From positions 10,253,340-10,317,339 of the forward strand of contig NW_023503423.1 in assembly GCF_014529535.1 (NCBI RefSeq): DNA of 64,000 bases, given 5' to 3'. The notes under the pieces are model-generated. The model made no database searches. It had not been told where the DNA came from and worked only from the letters and a program-made list of their open reading frames with translations. Within the stretch, counting starts at the first letter, position 1. Every line of letters starts with the position of its first letter. This document shows, in pieces, positions 46,985 through 59,005 of the stretch. The translations under genes and the position numbers were made by a program. Source of the DNA: Bradysia coprophila. Its lineage: Eukaryota > Arthropoda > Insecta > Diptera > Sciaridae.

Positions 46985-47116
46985 TCATTTTATTGGATTC
47001 GTAATTTGAACCTTAGTGAATTCGGCTGAGTTTTTCATTCCTGTATCTAGAGGGACGTTCAGCGGTGATCCGTTTATGTACTCCCCAAACTCGTCGTCCG
47101 AAACCTTGTTCGTCAT
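46985..47116 (-). other. conserved 43-codon frame upstream of receptor A
   Basis: ATG..TGA frame MTNKVSDDEFGEYINGSPLN, then VPLDTGMKNSAEFTKVQITN and PIK. The counterpart upstream of receptor B (52652-52783) is also open with ATG. The receptor C counterpart (about 57315-57455) stays open and is longer by three whole codons but lacks the ATG. It is either a 5' exon of the receptor (donor after EFTK, 54-nt intron, acceptor before AKVTTDSGFG, phase 0) or an upstream ORF in the leader. Confidence 0.45.
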
Positions 47117-49315
47117 CTTTTATTCCAGTAAATTATTATCCAGCCATACAGTCGAACTATCTACTTACCTTAGAAGTCATATTATTTACCGTTTCCAAAG
47201 CTATATGTATGTCTTACCTTTAAGGAATACTACAAAACAGTAATCAATAGAAAAAGTTATGTGAAAGGAGTGGTAGTTACTGTTCCATAGTAAATTGTAA
47301 ATTAATTATCATTGCTGTAATTGGTACATTACGAATTATTAACTCAATTTCACTTAATTATTGACACACCATAAATATTACACATCAAACATATTGAGCA
47401 TTACCAACTCACTTCACACAACACGTGGTATGTTTGTCTAACTAAGCCTAACTTGTTCATTTCTCTTCTATATACTTTCTCAGTATATAGTGTATCATAG
47501 TGTAATCATGATTGAAGTGCGTTGGAATTGTAAAGTATATAGCCGTGGTTTCGAATCATAAAATTGATTTGTGATTTACCACTGGTGAAGTTTGACTGAA
47601 TACGAATACTCTACGTCGAACTAAAGTAAGAAGAAATTTAGTACGATGGATTTGAATGGACGCGAAAATGATCTCTTATTCTTGTCCAAACGAATTTCTA
47701 CTTTTACGGGATCCGAGAATTTGGCACACGGGTAGCGTGTGAAGTGGATGAAGTGGAATCTAGCACTTGTGCCAGATTACCTTTTTCCCTAGGTTTTTGA
47801 GAATTTGGCACACGCAACTAAGCTTGTGTTCCAGTTTTGTGCTAACTCATTTTAATCTGGAAGTTATAATTGGTCTGTGAGTCAATAAATTTGTCATTTT
47901 ACGAGTTTTCGCAGTCAAAACTAAGAAATTTGTCTTTTTACAAAAGGACGCAAAAAGCTATGGCTTTGAAGGCACCGAGAGAAATTCAACTCCAAACTAG
48001 AAAATGTCCTTTTACGAAATCTTGCAAACAAATCCCCAAATTTTTGTCAAGCCTTTCCTTTATAGGTAAATAATGTTGACTAATAGTGACAAACGGCTAA
48101 CTATGATTAGCACATCATTCACTTTTATTTATTTTTCTATTATGGCTACCGTGCTATTATGCAATTTCCAAAGTTGCATGGTGCCAAATTACTCCTCAGA
48201 TGGTGAATCTGGCACTGTGCTAAATTCACATTACAGTGGAAACTGGCACGCATCAAACTTGCATGTTGCCAAATTACCCTACCCCACTTTTACTTCCGTT
48301 GTTATAAACTAGCAACGACTTTGTTTAACAATAAGAAATCGGAAAGCAAAGACAAAACCAAGGCTGTTAACTTTGGGAAAGTCATGCAGATGCAGATACG
48401 TAGGTGACACACCACAATTAAACGATATAATGGCGGAATTGATACAAAAAATCACCAGCTCGTGATGATTCTCGTCATAGGCTTGGTGGGGTGAACTTTC
48501 TTAAAACAGGGGCAACACAACAGCAGACCCAAGGGACTTTTATGTCCATGTTTATAAGCTAGAAAGCAAGCTAGGTAAATTCTGCACAATTTTCATTATC
48601 AGAGTTAAGACTTGCTGCAGAAAAGTCTTTGCAAACCAGTGGATTTATCAGAGTATTTCTGAAACATATCAGTCAAAAAAACATCGATATATGTGACGAA
48701 CCAATGCATTTCAAGCATGAGTGGTACTCTAAATAGTGTCCTGAAACTTTAGAGTGTGTCACACAACTGTAAAACACTGTAAAAAAACAATTTCATATAA
48801 AATATTACTCAATTTGAGAGCTATCAAGTAACCATGATCATTTTTGTTTGAAGAACATTGGACGAACCCCAATCTGACAGTAAAGACGAAACAGGAACAG
48901 ATTTTTGTGTGTGCTGATTTAGTGTCGTTGAAGGCAACATCTAAAACTTAATCATATTTTACAGTAAATTGTCTTCACTGCGTATAATTGTCAAAATTGA
49001 CTTTCACCGTATCCCGTTGAACTCAAAAATGAAGCAAAGATTCCGTCTTTATCCTCTGACTTTAAAAATTGCAAATGTGATGACTAGCCGATAGTTTACA
49101 AAATTTCGCGAATCTACTTTTTCGATTTCCACAAATCCAATTTGTAGTTTGTAGAATTCGGAAGAGACAAATTTGGACATCATGATCTCAATACTTTTCA
49201 TTTAAAATTTATTTTTTTAGTGCTAAAAGCCTATTACAAATGAATTGTAGAAATGCGAAACAAATAATTGTTGACCAACTCTTTCAAAACCGAGGAGACC
49301 AATAATCGTGAATTC
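47117..49315. other. receptor A upstream region, part of duplicated unit
   Basis: No intact gene was seen. About 48366-49095 is homologous to 53336-54075, so the spacer was duplicated with the receptors. MITE remnants of the CAACGCAC type occur near 47505-47550 (ATTGAAGTGCGTTGG) and 48715-48795 (GCATGAGTGGTACTCTAAAT). Short frames at 47870-48312 have no support. Confidence 0.5.
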
Positions 49316-49419
49316 CTAAACCACTTCAAGCATTATATTGTAGTATGAGTAGATGCTCTTCACAACCTGAAATACATTTAGGAAAAATGTATTCGACAGC
49401 CTACGAGCTTATGAATTTT

Positions 49420-50970
49420 TAGCCCCGTACGAAGTACTGGGGCTTATAAGATTAATATGCCGTTTGTAACACGTTGAATTGGAAGCAGACAGTAAGGGCA
49501 AAGCATTTGGTTGTGTTCATAGATGACGAATCCGCAATAAAAAAAATGTCCGTCCGTCCGTCCGCGTCCGTCCGTCCGTGACCCCTCTAGCTAGAGTAAA
49601 TCACAACCTTTTTTCAAAATTCTTTTTTTCCCCGATTGGTATCGACAAAAGTAAGGTCAAGTTCGAAAATGGGCATGGTAGGGTCGGCCCCTCCAGAGCT
49701 AGGGCCCTATAGGTGTTTTTCAGTCTTTCGACGATATCTACCGAAATACGCACGCAATAGCTGCTTGTGATATATCAAATGAAAGGTATTGACGAGTAGA
49801 ACAAAGTTGCTGAACATTGTTTTTGGGTAAGATGCAACGCGAGCTTGTTGGGAGGGCTCAAAGGTCGTTACTCGGCCCTAAGTGTTTTTTGCACATAAAT
49901 CGAGTAAATCTCATCCGATTTTGCTAGATTTAGTTTTTTATGGAAGGTAACTGAATACCGAAAAGAACGTGTCGAAAAAAGTTTCAAATTTGGGCCCTTG
50001 GACTAAGGCCGCTACTCGGCCCTAAGTGTTTTTTGCACATAAATCGAGTAAATCTCATCCGATTTTGCTAGATTTAGTTTTTTATGGAAGGTAATTGAAT
50101 ACCGAAAAGAACGTGACGAAAAAAGTTTCAAATTAGGGCCCTTGGACTCGGCCCTAAGTGTTTTTTGCACATAAATCGAGTAAATCTCATCCGATTTTGC
50201 TAGATTTTGTTTTATTTGAGAGATAATTGAATACCGAATAGAATGATGGCAAAAAATGTTTCAAATTTGGGCCCTTGGACTAAGGCCGCTACTCGACTTT
50301 AAGTGTTTTTTGCACATAAATAGAGTAAATCTCATCCGATTTTGCTAGATTTTGTTTCATTTGAGAGATATTTGAATACCGAAAAGAACGTGTCGAAAAA
50401 AGTTTCAAATTTGGGCCCTTGGACTAAGGCCGCTACTCGGCTCTAAGTGTTTTTTGCACATAAATCGAGTAAATCTCATCCGATTTTGCTAGATTTAGTT
50501 TTTTGTGGAAGGTAATTGAATGCCGAAAATAACGTGGCAAAAAAGTTTCAAATTTGGGCCCTTGGACTAAGGCCGCTACTCGGCCCTAAGTGTTTTTTGC
50601 ACATAAATCGAGTAAATCTCATCCGATTTTGCTAGTTTTTGATTCATTTGAGAGATAATTGAATACCCAATAGAAAGTTGGCAAACAATTTTGGGTTTCT
50701 AAAATAATATCGTAAATTGTTGGTTTTATTTGAGAGGTACTTCGTACGGGCTTTCGTAATTGCGCTATGCGCAATTTTAAAAATGAACACTTTCAGTAAA
50801 TTTGACCATGCCCAACTTGACTTGCATTTTGGTAACAGACGCATTAGAGGGTTGTAGACGTATTAGGGTTCCGGGCGTATTACGGCTACGGACGTATTAT
50901 GGTTACGGACGAAATAGGATTACGGGTCGTGCGGGGCTAAGTCGCAGCAAACGCTCCGACTGTTCTGATG
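49420..50970 (-). mobile_element. HINE/Helentron-like element (copy Y2) in receptor B intron 5
   Basis: Read on the minus strand, it starts CATCAGAACAGTCGGAGCG and ends with the hairpin AGCCCC..GTAC..GGGGCT, as does the copy at 2850-4546. It contains about five tandem units of ~145 bp with GGGCCCTTGGACTAAGGCCG, and a (GGAC)n run at about 49553-49577. Receptors A and C show the empty site TTTTTCAATTAC, so it inserted after the receptor duplication, into a T-rich spot. Confidence 0.8.
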
Positions 50971-52100
50971 CCTTGTTTCAATTACATCTTATCCTGTTAA
51001 AACGCTCAGTGGTGCCAGTGGACCTATCCACATTTCGTTGGCATTTGAGCCAGCCACGCATAAGATCAAAAATATTTTTTGCGAGTACATGTCATATGAG
51101 TACCAATTTGATTGTTGTAGGGCACCATAATTCGTTCGTTCTGCTCAAAAGTCTTCGTCAGTGGCAATTGATACTTTAATGGAGTTGGAACTTACTTTAG
51201 ATGATATCTTCGTTCCCATTAGACAATAGAACATCATTTCCAAAAACATTCCATATGCAATGGCGTAACCACTTTTCCAATCACTCTTATATGGTCGTTT
51301 CAGGTGGTATCAGGATGGTAAGATGTACATTGAACGTAAGTCTTAAGGATAGTTATAGTTTAAAAAAGAACTTACGACGACAATTTGAAACAAACAAATG
51401 ATTTGACCCAAATACGAAGCAATGAAATAATGAAAAATGTAGTCGTCCAGGAGTCTCTTCACTTCTGCTACGTATCTTAAATAGATTTCCGTAAAATTCA
51501 ATTTCTTGATTTAAATTTATTAAAAATTCGATTTACGCATCCATGTCTTGCTGTTTCCGACACATGTTTCTTAAGAAAGAATATCGATACGTGCAAGTCG
51601 TATCAGATGCCTTGCTCCACATCTCATCTAAAGACTTCACATCTTCTTCGAACATATCGACGAACACGGAGTAGTTCAGAATTAATGCGACAATCATTTG
51701 GATAGCGTATACGGTAGCAACGTTGGCAAAAACCCCCGATACCGATGATATAAGGTTTGCCGTAATAAATCCAGAAAATGTTGACAAATCCACAAACATA
51801 TATTCGATTGGCAGTAAGGAAATGAGTTCATGATCCACAAGAAAAGCTTTGGTTGGATAAGCGAGAAAAATGGTAATTGATGCCATAACAACAATGGTGG
51901 TCCACATGTAGAATCGAGAATTGTATAGCAAACGGTCACGAATTTTAGCTGCTCGACCGCCACTCTTATTCGCTTTACATACCCTAATCGAGAATTGATC
52001 AGTGCTCTTGCTGATTGAAAACTTTTGAGGAATACCACAATTTTTAACACCATCTAAAATTGGAAAAAGAGTGGTTACAACCGACTATGTTCCGTGCTAC

Positions 52101-52261
52101 CAACGCACTTCAAGCAAAAATGCTTCTAATGACAGCTGCCAAATAGAGTACTACTTTGTATGAAAATTTGTTCAAAAATTTTTTACAGTGCCAAAAATCG
52201 TTCGTACACTGTCAAGTTTCAGTACTCTTTTTAGAGTACCACTCATGTTTGAAGTGCGTTG
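52101..52261. mobile_element. hAT-like MITE, CAACGCACTTCAAGCA ends (type 3)
   Basis: CAACGCACTTCAAGCA at the left is inverted at the right as TGTTTGAAGTGCGTTG, and the inner blocks AGAGTAC and GTACTCT also pair. It is 161 bp, with flanks GTGCTAC/GTACTAC as a 7-bp duplication with one change. The same intron in receptor A reads CCGTACTGCCC without the element, which confirms the insertion. Confidence 0.88.
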
Positions 52262-52651
52262 GTACTACCCAAAACATATACTCACCGAAATCGTGATGCC
52301 GTAGCATGCCAACGTCTCCAAAAGCCTATAGTAGTTCTTATTTACGACGTGCAGATATTGTGTGTATGTTAGTTGAGAGACAATCACAAAAATGAGAAAC
52401 AAACTGACACAAAACAGAAACCCAGGCTTCCAATCGAATTCAATATCAACGCCCAATATATCACCAAAATAACGAAACATTTTCAAATCCCGTTCAACGA
52501 TCAAGTAATTTTCCATGTCTTCATCAGATTCCTGTTCAGAAGTTACTCTCAATTGGTCCGACTGATGAATTTGTTCGAGCCTAGTCCCACTAATTCCGAA
52601 TCCGGAATCCATCGTTACCTTGGCCTTAGCAATTCTACGTTTTAACTTTGT

Positions 52652-52783
52652 TCATTTTATTGGATTCGTAATTTGAACCTTAGTGAATTCGGCTGAGTTT
52701 TTCATTCCTGTATCTAGAGGGACGTTCAGCGGTGAACCATTAATGTACTCCCCAAACCCGTCGTCCGAAACCTTCTTCGTCAT
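52652..52783 (-). other. conserved 43-codon frame upstream of receptor B
   Basis: MTKKVSDDGFGEYINGSPLN and so on, with ATG and TGA at the same places as 46985-47116 and only a few changes. See that entry for the two readings. Confidence 0.4.
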
Positions 52784-54273
52784 CTTTTATCCAGATAAAT
52801 TTTTAATCAGATCGTTGCAGCCATATAGTCTAACTGTCTATTTACCTTAGAAGTCATATTATCGACCGTCTCCAAAGCTATATGTATGTCTTACCTTTAA
52901 GGAATACTACAAAACAGTAATCAATAAAAAAAAGTTGTGTGAAAGGAGCGGCAGTTACTGTTCCAAAGTAAATTGTAAATTATAATTGCTGTAATTTTTA
53001 CATTATGAATTATTAACTCAATTTCACTTAATTATTGACACACCATAAATATTGCGCATCATCAACACGTGGTATGTTTGGGAATAAGCCTTACTAGTTC
53101 ATTTCTCTTCTAGATATACTCAGAGTGAAGAGTATAATCATGCTTGAAGGGCGTTGGCGACTGGTGAAGTTTGTATGAATATGAATACTCTACGTCGATC
53201 TGATATATTTCAGTATGGGCAAATACAAAAAGTTAGAAGAATAAGAAATTTAGAACAATGGATTTGAATGGATACGAAAATGATCTTTTATTCTTGTCCA
53301 AAGGAATAGAATTCTACTTTTGCTTCCGCAGTTAACTTTGGGAAGGTCACGCAGATACAGATTACAGATACACCACAGTTAAACGATATAATGGCGGAAT
53401 TGATACAAAAAATCACCAGCTCGTGATGATTCTCGTCATAGTCTTGGTGGGGTGAATTTTCTTAAAACAGGGGCAACACAACAGCAGACCCAAGAGAATT
53501 TTAAGTTGCTAAGCGTCGAGAAATAAACGGAAATTTCTCCCCAATTTTCATTATCAGAGCTAGGGATTGCTACCGAAAAGTCTTTGAAAACTCGACTTTT
53601 AGCACCATCATAGAAAAACCAGAAATTCAAAAATCAGAGTATTTTTGAAACATATTAGTCAATACAAAATATGTTACGAACCAATGCATTGTGCATTGGA
53701 CGAACACCTAAATTTTACTTTGAAGAAAATTTGTGTTGACGGTCCTGCTGAGGGGATTCCTGGCTGTGCCTTAAAAAAACTAATACATGTTGTAATACAA
53801 CACCATAATATTTAGTGCAACATTTAGCATCGCATTTATGACTCCACTTGTGCTTGTTATCAACCATAAGACAATTGGATAGCAAAGACGAAACAGGAAC
53901 AGATTTTTTTTCGTGTGCTCATATTTTGTCGTTAAAGGCTTAACTTAACCTTTTTTTACAGTAGATTGTCTTCACTGCGTACTATTATTGTCAAAATTTA
54001 CTTTCACTGTATCCCGTTGAACTCAAAATTGAAGCAAAGAATCCATCTTTATCATCTGACTTTTAAAATTGAAATTGACATACTGTTCAAACCTTATTGG
54101 TTTTGACTAAATTTTCCGAGTTTGAAGGAACGTTCAATGATGAACCATTCAATTGGTGGATGTGCTCCCCAAAATCGTCGTTTGAAGTAACCCTTATCCA
54201 GATAAATTTTTATGCGGATAGTCGCAGTAATAGTCTAATTGTATATTTACCTTTATCATATAATCGATTGTCT
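52784..54273. other. receptor B upstream region, duplicated spacer and receptor 5' relic
   Basis: About 53336-54075 repeats 48366-49095 (GGCGGAATTGATACAAAAAA, CAGCTCGTGATGATTCTCGT). About 54092-54268 resembles the receptor 5' block of 52697-52860 (GGAACGTTCAATGATGAACC, CAGATAAATTTTTATG), so another receptor copy once began here. No intact gene remains. Confidence 0.5.
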
Positions 54274-54435
54274 CAACGCACTTCAAGCAAAAGTGCTTCG
54301 AGTGACAGCTGTCAAATAGAGTACTATTTTCTATGAAAAATGTTTCCAGATCTTTTTACAGTGTTAAAATTTGTTTGAAACACTGTCCCGTTTCAGTACT
54401 CTATTTAGAGTACCACTCATGCTTGAAGTGCGTTG
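54274..54435. mobile_element. hAT-like MITE, CAACGCACTTCAAGCA ends (type 3), perfect target duplication
   Basis: It has the same ends and interior as 52101-52261. ATTGTCT lies directly before and directly after it, an exact 7-bp duplication. It is 162 bp and non-coding. Confidence 0.88.
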
Positions 54436-55713
54436 ATTGTCTGCAAGACAATAAGATAATATGTCTTATCTCTACGGAATAACATGAAACAGTAATCAAT
54501 AGAAAAAGTATTTATGCGAATGGAACGGGAGTTGTTCTTCCATAGTAAATTGTAAATTAATAATCATGGACATATTTTTACATTACGAATTATTAACTCA
54601 ATTTCACTGAATTAATGACACACCATAAATATTGCGCATCGCATATTGTAGCCATTGCTTCCAATCAAAAAATTGATTTTATTGTGCGGTGAATTGTATA
54701 CGAGTATGAATAGAATACTCTCCTCCCTTGAATTTAAATATTTCAGTATGAAGAAACGGAAAATAAAAATAAAAGAAATTTGAAGGTCCCTGCTATAGGT
54801 TTGGTTGGCTAATCTTCCAGCAAAGGACGCTTTCTTTCAGAAAGTTTCTTGTTTTGTCTACTGAAGTATGAATTCTGTAAGCTATAAAGGTAATGAGACG
54901 TAATGCTACGGCACGTTTCGAGCCAGCTCCGTCTGTGACTGAATGTATTGCTGTTGGTTTAAATATGAAATGGGTAATCTGTAAATAAATCTTACAAACC
55001 TTTGCTTTCTTGGAGATTCAATGTTGACCGTGAAGTTTATTTATTTCAACGAACGAAAGGGAAACAAATCCTTACACAAATGTTCGGACAGCTTTGCTTG
55101 GAGTCGAATGTCGGCCTTCTTAGATAACACATAAGATCATAAACTTACGATGAGAAATACGTGAGTACAAGAATTTAAAATTAAAAGTTGAAAGAGACTG
55201 CAAAGCGTTTCGCTTGGTCTGTAATATCTAAATTACTTAATCTTTGTATTGCTTTGATTTACTGCGTACAGAGTACTCGGTGGTTACATACCTATTCACA
55301 TCATTGCACTACAATCTAAACATCAATAAATCTAACCGACCTAAGTATTACAATTGAAGTTTCTCAATAGAATCATGTCAACTTCTTATTGATGTTCATC
55401 ACTGTGCTGACTTTCTGTCATCTTAGACTCAGCCGGTTCAACGGACTCTACTGATGTCATTCATTCGCTGTAGTAAAACTATGGCAAAATAAAATAAAGT
55501 GAGTTGAGGGCCTATCCTTCGCGGTGCGATGGCGGGGCTGTTGGCGGTCACTGATCAACAACCGAATGAAGGTCACAACCGTTTATTTAATTCACTTTCA
55601 AGGCTATCATCAAGAATAATTGCATCCGGTACTTTGAAGAGCAGGACACCGATGTCAGCGAAACCAGAAGCAGAGGCGACCAATACGGAATAATCCAAAT
55701 ACAATACAGAGTC
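54436..55713. other. intergenic between receptor units
   Basis: No gene was recognised. Some stretches (for example 54500-54640) match the receptor A upstream flank near 47240-47390, which again shows unit duplication. Confidence 0.45.
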
Positions 55714-57179
55714 CTAAACAACTTCAAGCAATATATTGAAATAAGTGTAGATGCTCTTAACAACCTGAAAACGTTTAGGAAAAATGTATTCGACAATCAG
55801 CGAGCTTATGAATATTTTTCAATTACATTCGTTCCACTCAATACGCTTAGTGGTGCCAACGGACCTATCCGCAATTCTCTGGCGTTTGTAGAAGCCATCC
55901 ATAAGGTCAAAAATACTTTTTGCGAGTACACGTCATATGAATACCAATTTGACTTTTGTAGAGCACTTATAATTCGTTCATTCTGTTCAAAAGTCTTCGT
56001 CAGTGGCAATTGATGCTTCAATGGAGTTGGAACTTACTTCAGATGATATCTTCGTTCCCATTAGACAATAGAACATCATTTCCAAAAACATACCATATGC
56101 AATGGCGTAACCACTTTTCCAATCACTCTTGTATGGTAGTTATCAGGATGGTAGGATGTGCATTGAACGATTATTTTAATGACAGTTATAGTTTAAAAAA
56201 GAACTTACGACAACAATTTGAAACAAACAAATGATTTGGCCTAAATACGAAGCAATGAAATAATGGTAAATGTAACCATCCAGGACTCTCTTCACTTCTA
56301 CCACATATCTGAAAGAGATTTTTTATAAAATTCATTTTTTTCATTTAATTTTTGCTAAAGTTTGATTTACGCATCCATGTCTTGCTGTATCCGACAAAAG
56401 TTTCTCAGGAATGAATGTCGATAGGTGAAAGTTGCACCTGATACTCGGTTACATACCTCATCTAAAGACTTCACATCTTCTTCAAACATATCAACGAATA
56501 TGGAGTAGTTCAGAATTAATGAGACAATTATTTGGATAGCGTACGCGGTAGCAACGTTGGCAAAAACTCCTAATAGCGACGATATTAGGTTTGCCGTAAT
56601 AAATCCATACAATGTTGACAAGTCCACAAAAATATATTCGATTGGCAGTAAGGAAATGAGTTCATGATCAACAAGAAAAGCTTTGGTTGGATAAGCGAGA
56701 AAAATGGTAATTGATGCCATAACAACAATGGTGGTCCACATGTAGAATCGAGAATTGTATAGCAAACGGTCTCGGATTTTAGCGGCTCGATAGCCCCTTC
56801 CATTCGCTTTACACACCCTAATTGTAGAATTGATCAGTGCTTTCATTGCTTTGTAACTTTTGAGGAATAACACAATTTTTATCACCATCTAAAATTGAAA
56901 AGAGAGTGGTAGCTGACTATGTTCCGTTACCCAAAACGTAATGCTCACCGATATCGTGATGCCGTAGCATGCCAACGTCTCCAAAAGCCTATAGTAGTTC
57001 TTATTTACGACGTGCAGATATTGTGTGTATGTAAGTTGAGAGACAATCACAAAAATGAGAAACAAACTGACACAAAACAGAAACCCAGGCTTCCAATCGA
57101 ATTCCATATCAACGCCCAATATATCACCAAAAAAACCAAAAATTTTCAAATCCCGTTCAAAGATCAAGTAATTTTCCAT
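55714..57179 (-). CDS. odorant receptor C (intact)
   Basis: Six exons: 57179-56949, 56888-56371, 56308-56209, 56127-56038, 56015-55827 and 55764-55714, giving 392 aa with the same exon lengths as receptor A. It starts MENYLIFERDLKIFGFFGDI. The C-terminus is SALQKSNWYSYDVYSQKVFL..GPLAPLSVLSGTN|VVKSIYTYFNILLEVV. Most differences from A cluster in the start of exon 2 (SYKAMKALIN) and in exon 5 (ASTNARELRI), which may bear on ligand choice. The whole reading frame and all splice sites are intact. The upstream block at 57315-57455 lacks the ATG seen in A and B, so the MENYLI start is best supported here. Confidence 0.88.
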
Positions 57180-57899
57180 GTCTTCATCAGATTCCTGCTC
57201 AGAAGTTACTCTCAATTGGTCCGACTGATGAATTTGTTCGAGCCTAGTCCCACTAATTCCGAATCCGGAATCCGTCGTTACCTTGGTCTTAGCAATTCTA
57301 CGTTTTAACTTTGTTCATTTTATTGGATTCGTAATTCGAACCTTAGTGAATTTGGCTGGGTTTCTCGTTCCTGTATCTAGAGGGACGTTCAACGGTGAAC
57401 CATTCAACTGGTGGGTGTACTCCTCAAACTCATCTTCCGTAGACTTCTTCGTCGCCTGTTTATCCGAAAAAATGTTTTAATCAGATTGTTGTTCCTCATT
57501 ACCCGTCTAAGTCAGTCTAACTGTCTATTTATACCTTTGAAGTCATGTTAGCAACTGAATAATATCCTCTCTCTGAGGTGTACTACGAGGTAATAGCCAA
57601 CAGAAAGGATATTCGAATATAGCTGGAGGTATTTTTTTATAGAAAATTGAAAATTAATCATCACTGACGCAATTTTTACATTACGAATTATTAACAAAAT
57701 TTCACTAAATTATTAACAATATTATTATGCGCATAACACTATTTAGAATTATAAAATTGATTTTATTGTGCGATGAATTTTCGATGAGTAGACTATGTAC
57801 TCCTAGTGTAGTATCTACATTGTGACGACTAGGTGCTGATCATTTTCCTATAAAAATTAAAATCATTCTTACGGGTTTTTGATAGCATCCGTTAGGCAA
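57180..57899. other. receptor C upstream region
   Basis: It contains the open block homologous to the upstream frames of A and B (about 57315-57455). There it reads KKSTEDEFEEYTHQLNGSPL, then NVPLDTGTRNPAKFTKVRIT. No other gene was seen. Confidence 0.4.
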
Positions 57900-58075
57900 A
57901 AAACAGGCACCCAGGCTTCCAATCGAATTCCATATCACCGACCAATACAGCACCAAAATAACGGAAAATTTTCGAATTCCGTAATCAGGTAATTTTTAAT
58001 GTCATCAGATTCCGGATCACAAGTCCTACTCGTTCCACATCCGGAATCCGCCTTGATCTTGGCAATTTCACATTT
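57900..58075 (-). pseudogene. odorant receptor exon 1 remnant (D)
   Basis: On the minus strand, EIAKIKADSGCGTSRT and DDIKNYLITEFENF match the receptor 5' region. One extra base then shifts the frame before GIRLEAWVP, the equivalent of EFDWKPGF. No further exons were found nearby, so this is an isolated piece of a fourth receptor copy. Confidence 0.75.
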
Positions 58076-58089
58076 TTGTCTTAAAGCTG

Positions 58090-58200
58090 CGATCGCACTT
58101 ACTCCGTTTAGTTCTCCGTTCACTTTTAAACAATGAGAAATGGGAGGAGCTTCCATTATTCGTTCGTAAACGGAGCGCAAAACGGTGTAAGTGCGTGGAC
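58090..58200. repeat. small inverted-repeat unit
   Basis: GCACTTACTCCGTTT at the left pairs with AACGGTGTAAGTGC at the right, and TTCGTAAACGGAGCG gives a further inner match. It is probably a MITE of about 110 bp next to the receptor remnant. Confidence 0.5.
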
Positions 58201-59005
58201 ACAATATTAATAATTTTTACAGTGGCTCATCATTACAATTGGTTAAATCCCACATTTAAAAAAGATAAAAGTTGAACTTGCGAAGATGGTTCTGTTAAGT
58301 AAATGGACAATAGAGCCGACGGTGTGAAAGTGTTAAGTTAGCATTTAAAAAGAGACCAGTCCAAAGGAATTTAATGTTTGGCTCTTTTTCGGAGATATTT
58401 TACGTCAAACTTTCTTTACATCGGTTACATTGCTTGAGAGTGACACTATTCACCCAGTAATTATATGTCACATTTTTTCACATTTCCACATTTGATTGGT
58501 AATTTTACTTGGTAATTTCCCTTTACTAGGGAGGGAAAATGGACTTTCCATCCCTAGGAAAAAGTCTTTTCCTCCTTCGTAAAGGAAAACGTCATACTAC
58601 ACTCGGGAAGGAATTTAATATTTCGTATCACGATTAAAGCCATCGGACACATTTACTCATCTGAATACGAAATTTCAAATTCCTTCCCTTGTATAGTAAT
58701 ATTATCACATAAGCGAAAGCAGACAACAGGCCTGAAGTGTAATTTTTGAATTCCCCTAGTTGACTAATTTTGACATCCGAACACATCGCGCATAAAATAC
58801 CTCACGATTTTACGAGATAATTTGGTTATCTTGGAGAGGGATTAACAAGATTCCTCCTCCGTCGTGATAGCCTTCTTCACCCACAAATAAGCAATGCACT
58901 AATAAACGGGCTTGTGAATATGTAATTTGAAATGAAAACTCGTACGTGTTTATCATTATTATAGTTTATCATTGCAAATTGTTACAAATCAACATCATCG
59001 ACAAA
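58201..59005. other. intergenic, nothing identified
   Basis: Short palindromic runs around GGGAGGGAAAATGGACTTTC and TCCTCCTTCGTAAAGGAAAA (about 58530-58590) were seen, but no gene. Confidence 0.4.

Larger units (their letters stand above)
49316..52516 (-). pseudogene. odorant receptor B (broken copy)
   Basis: All six exons of the receptor A layout can be found: 52516-52286, 52053-51537, 51475-51376, 51285-51196, 51173-50986 and 49366-49316. Exon 2 is one base short near ALINS, which shifts the frame. Exon 5 is one base short after NERIM, and its end carries TAA where A has GGAACG. Splice sites are still good. Intron 1 holds a MITE (52101-52261) and intron 5 holds a 1.5-kb HINE-like element (49420-50970). 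Exon 1 here has an ATG farther upstream (MDSGFGISGTRL) than A or C. The overall identity to A is high, so the loss is recent. Confidence 0.88.

Noticed and set aside
52517-52612. Upstream ATG (MDSGFGISGTRL) as the common receptor start
   Set aside because: Receptors A and C have ACG at that place, so only the MENYLI start is shared; B is broken anyway.
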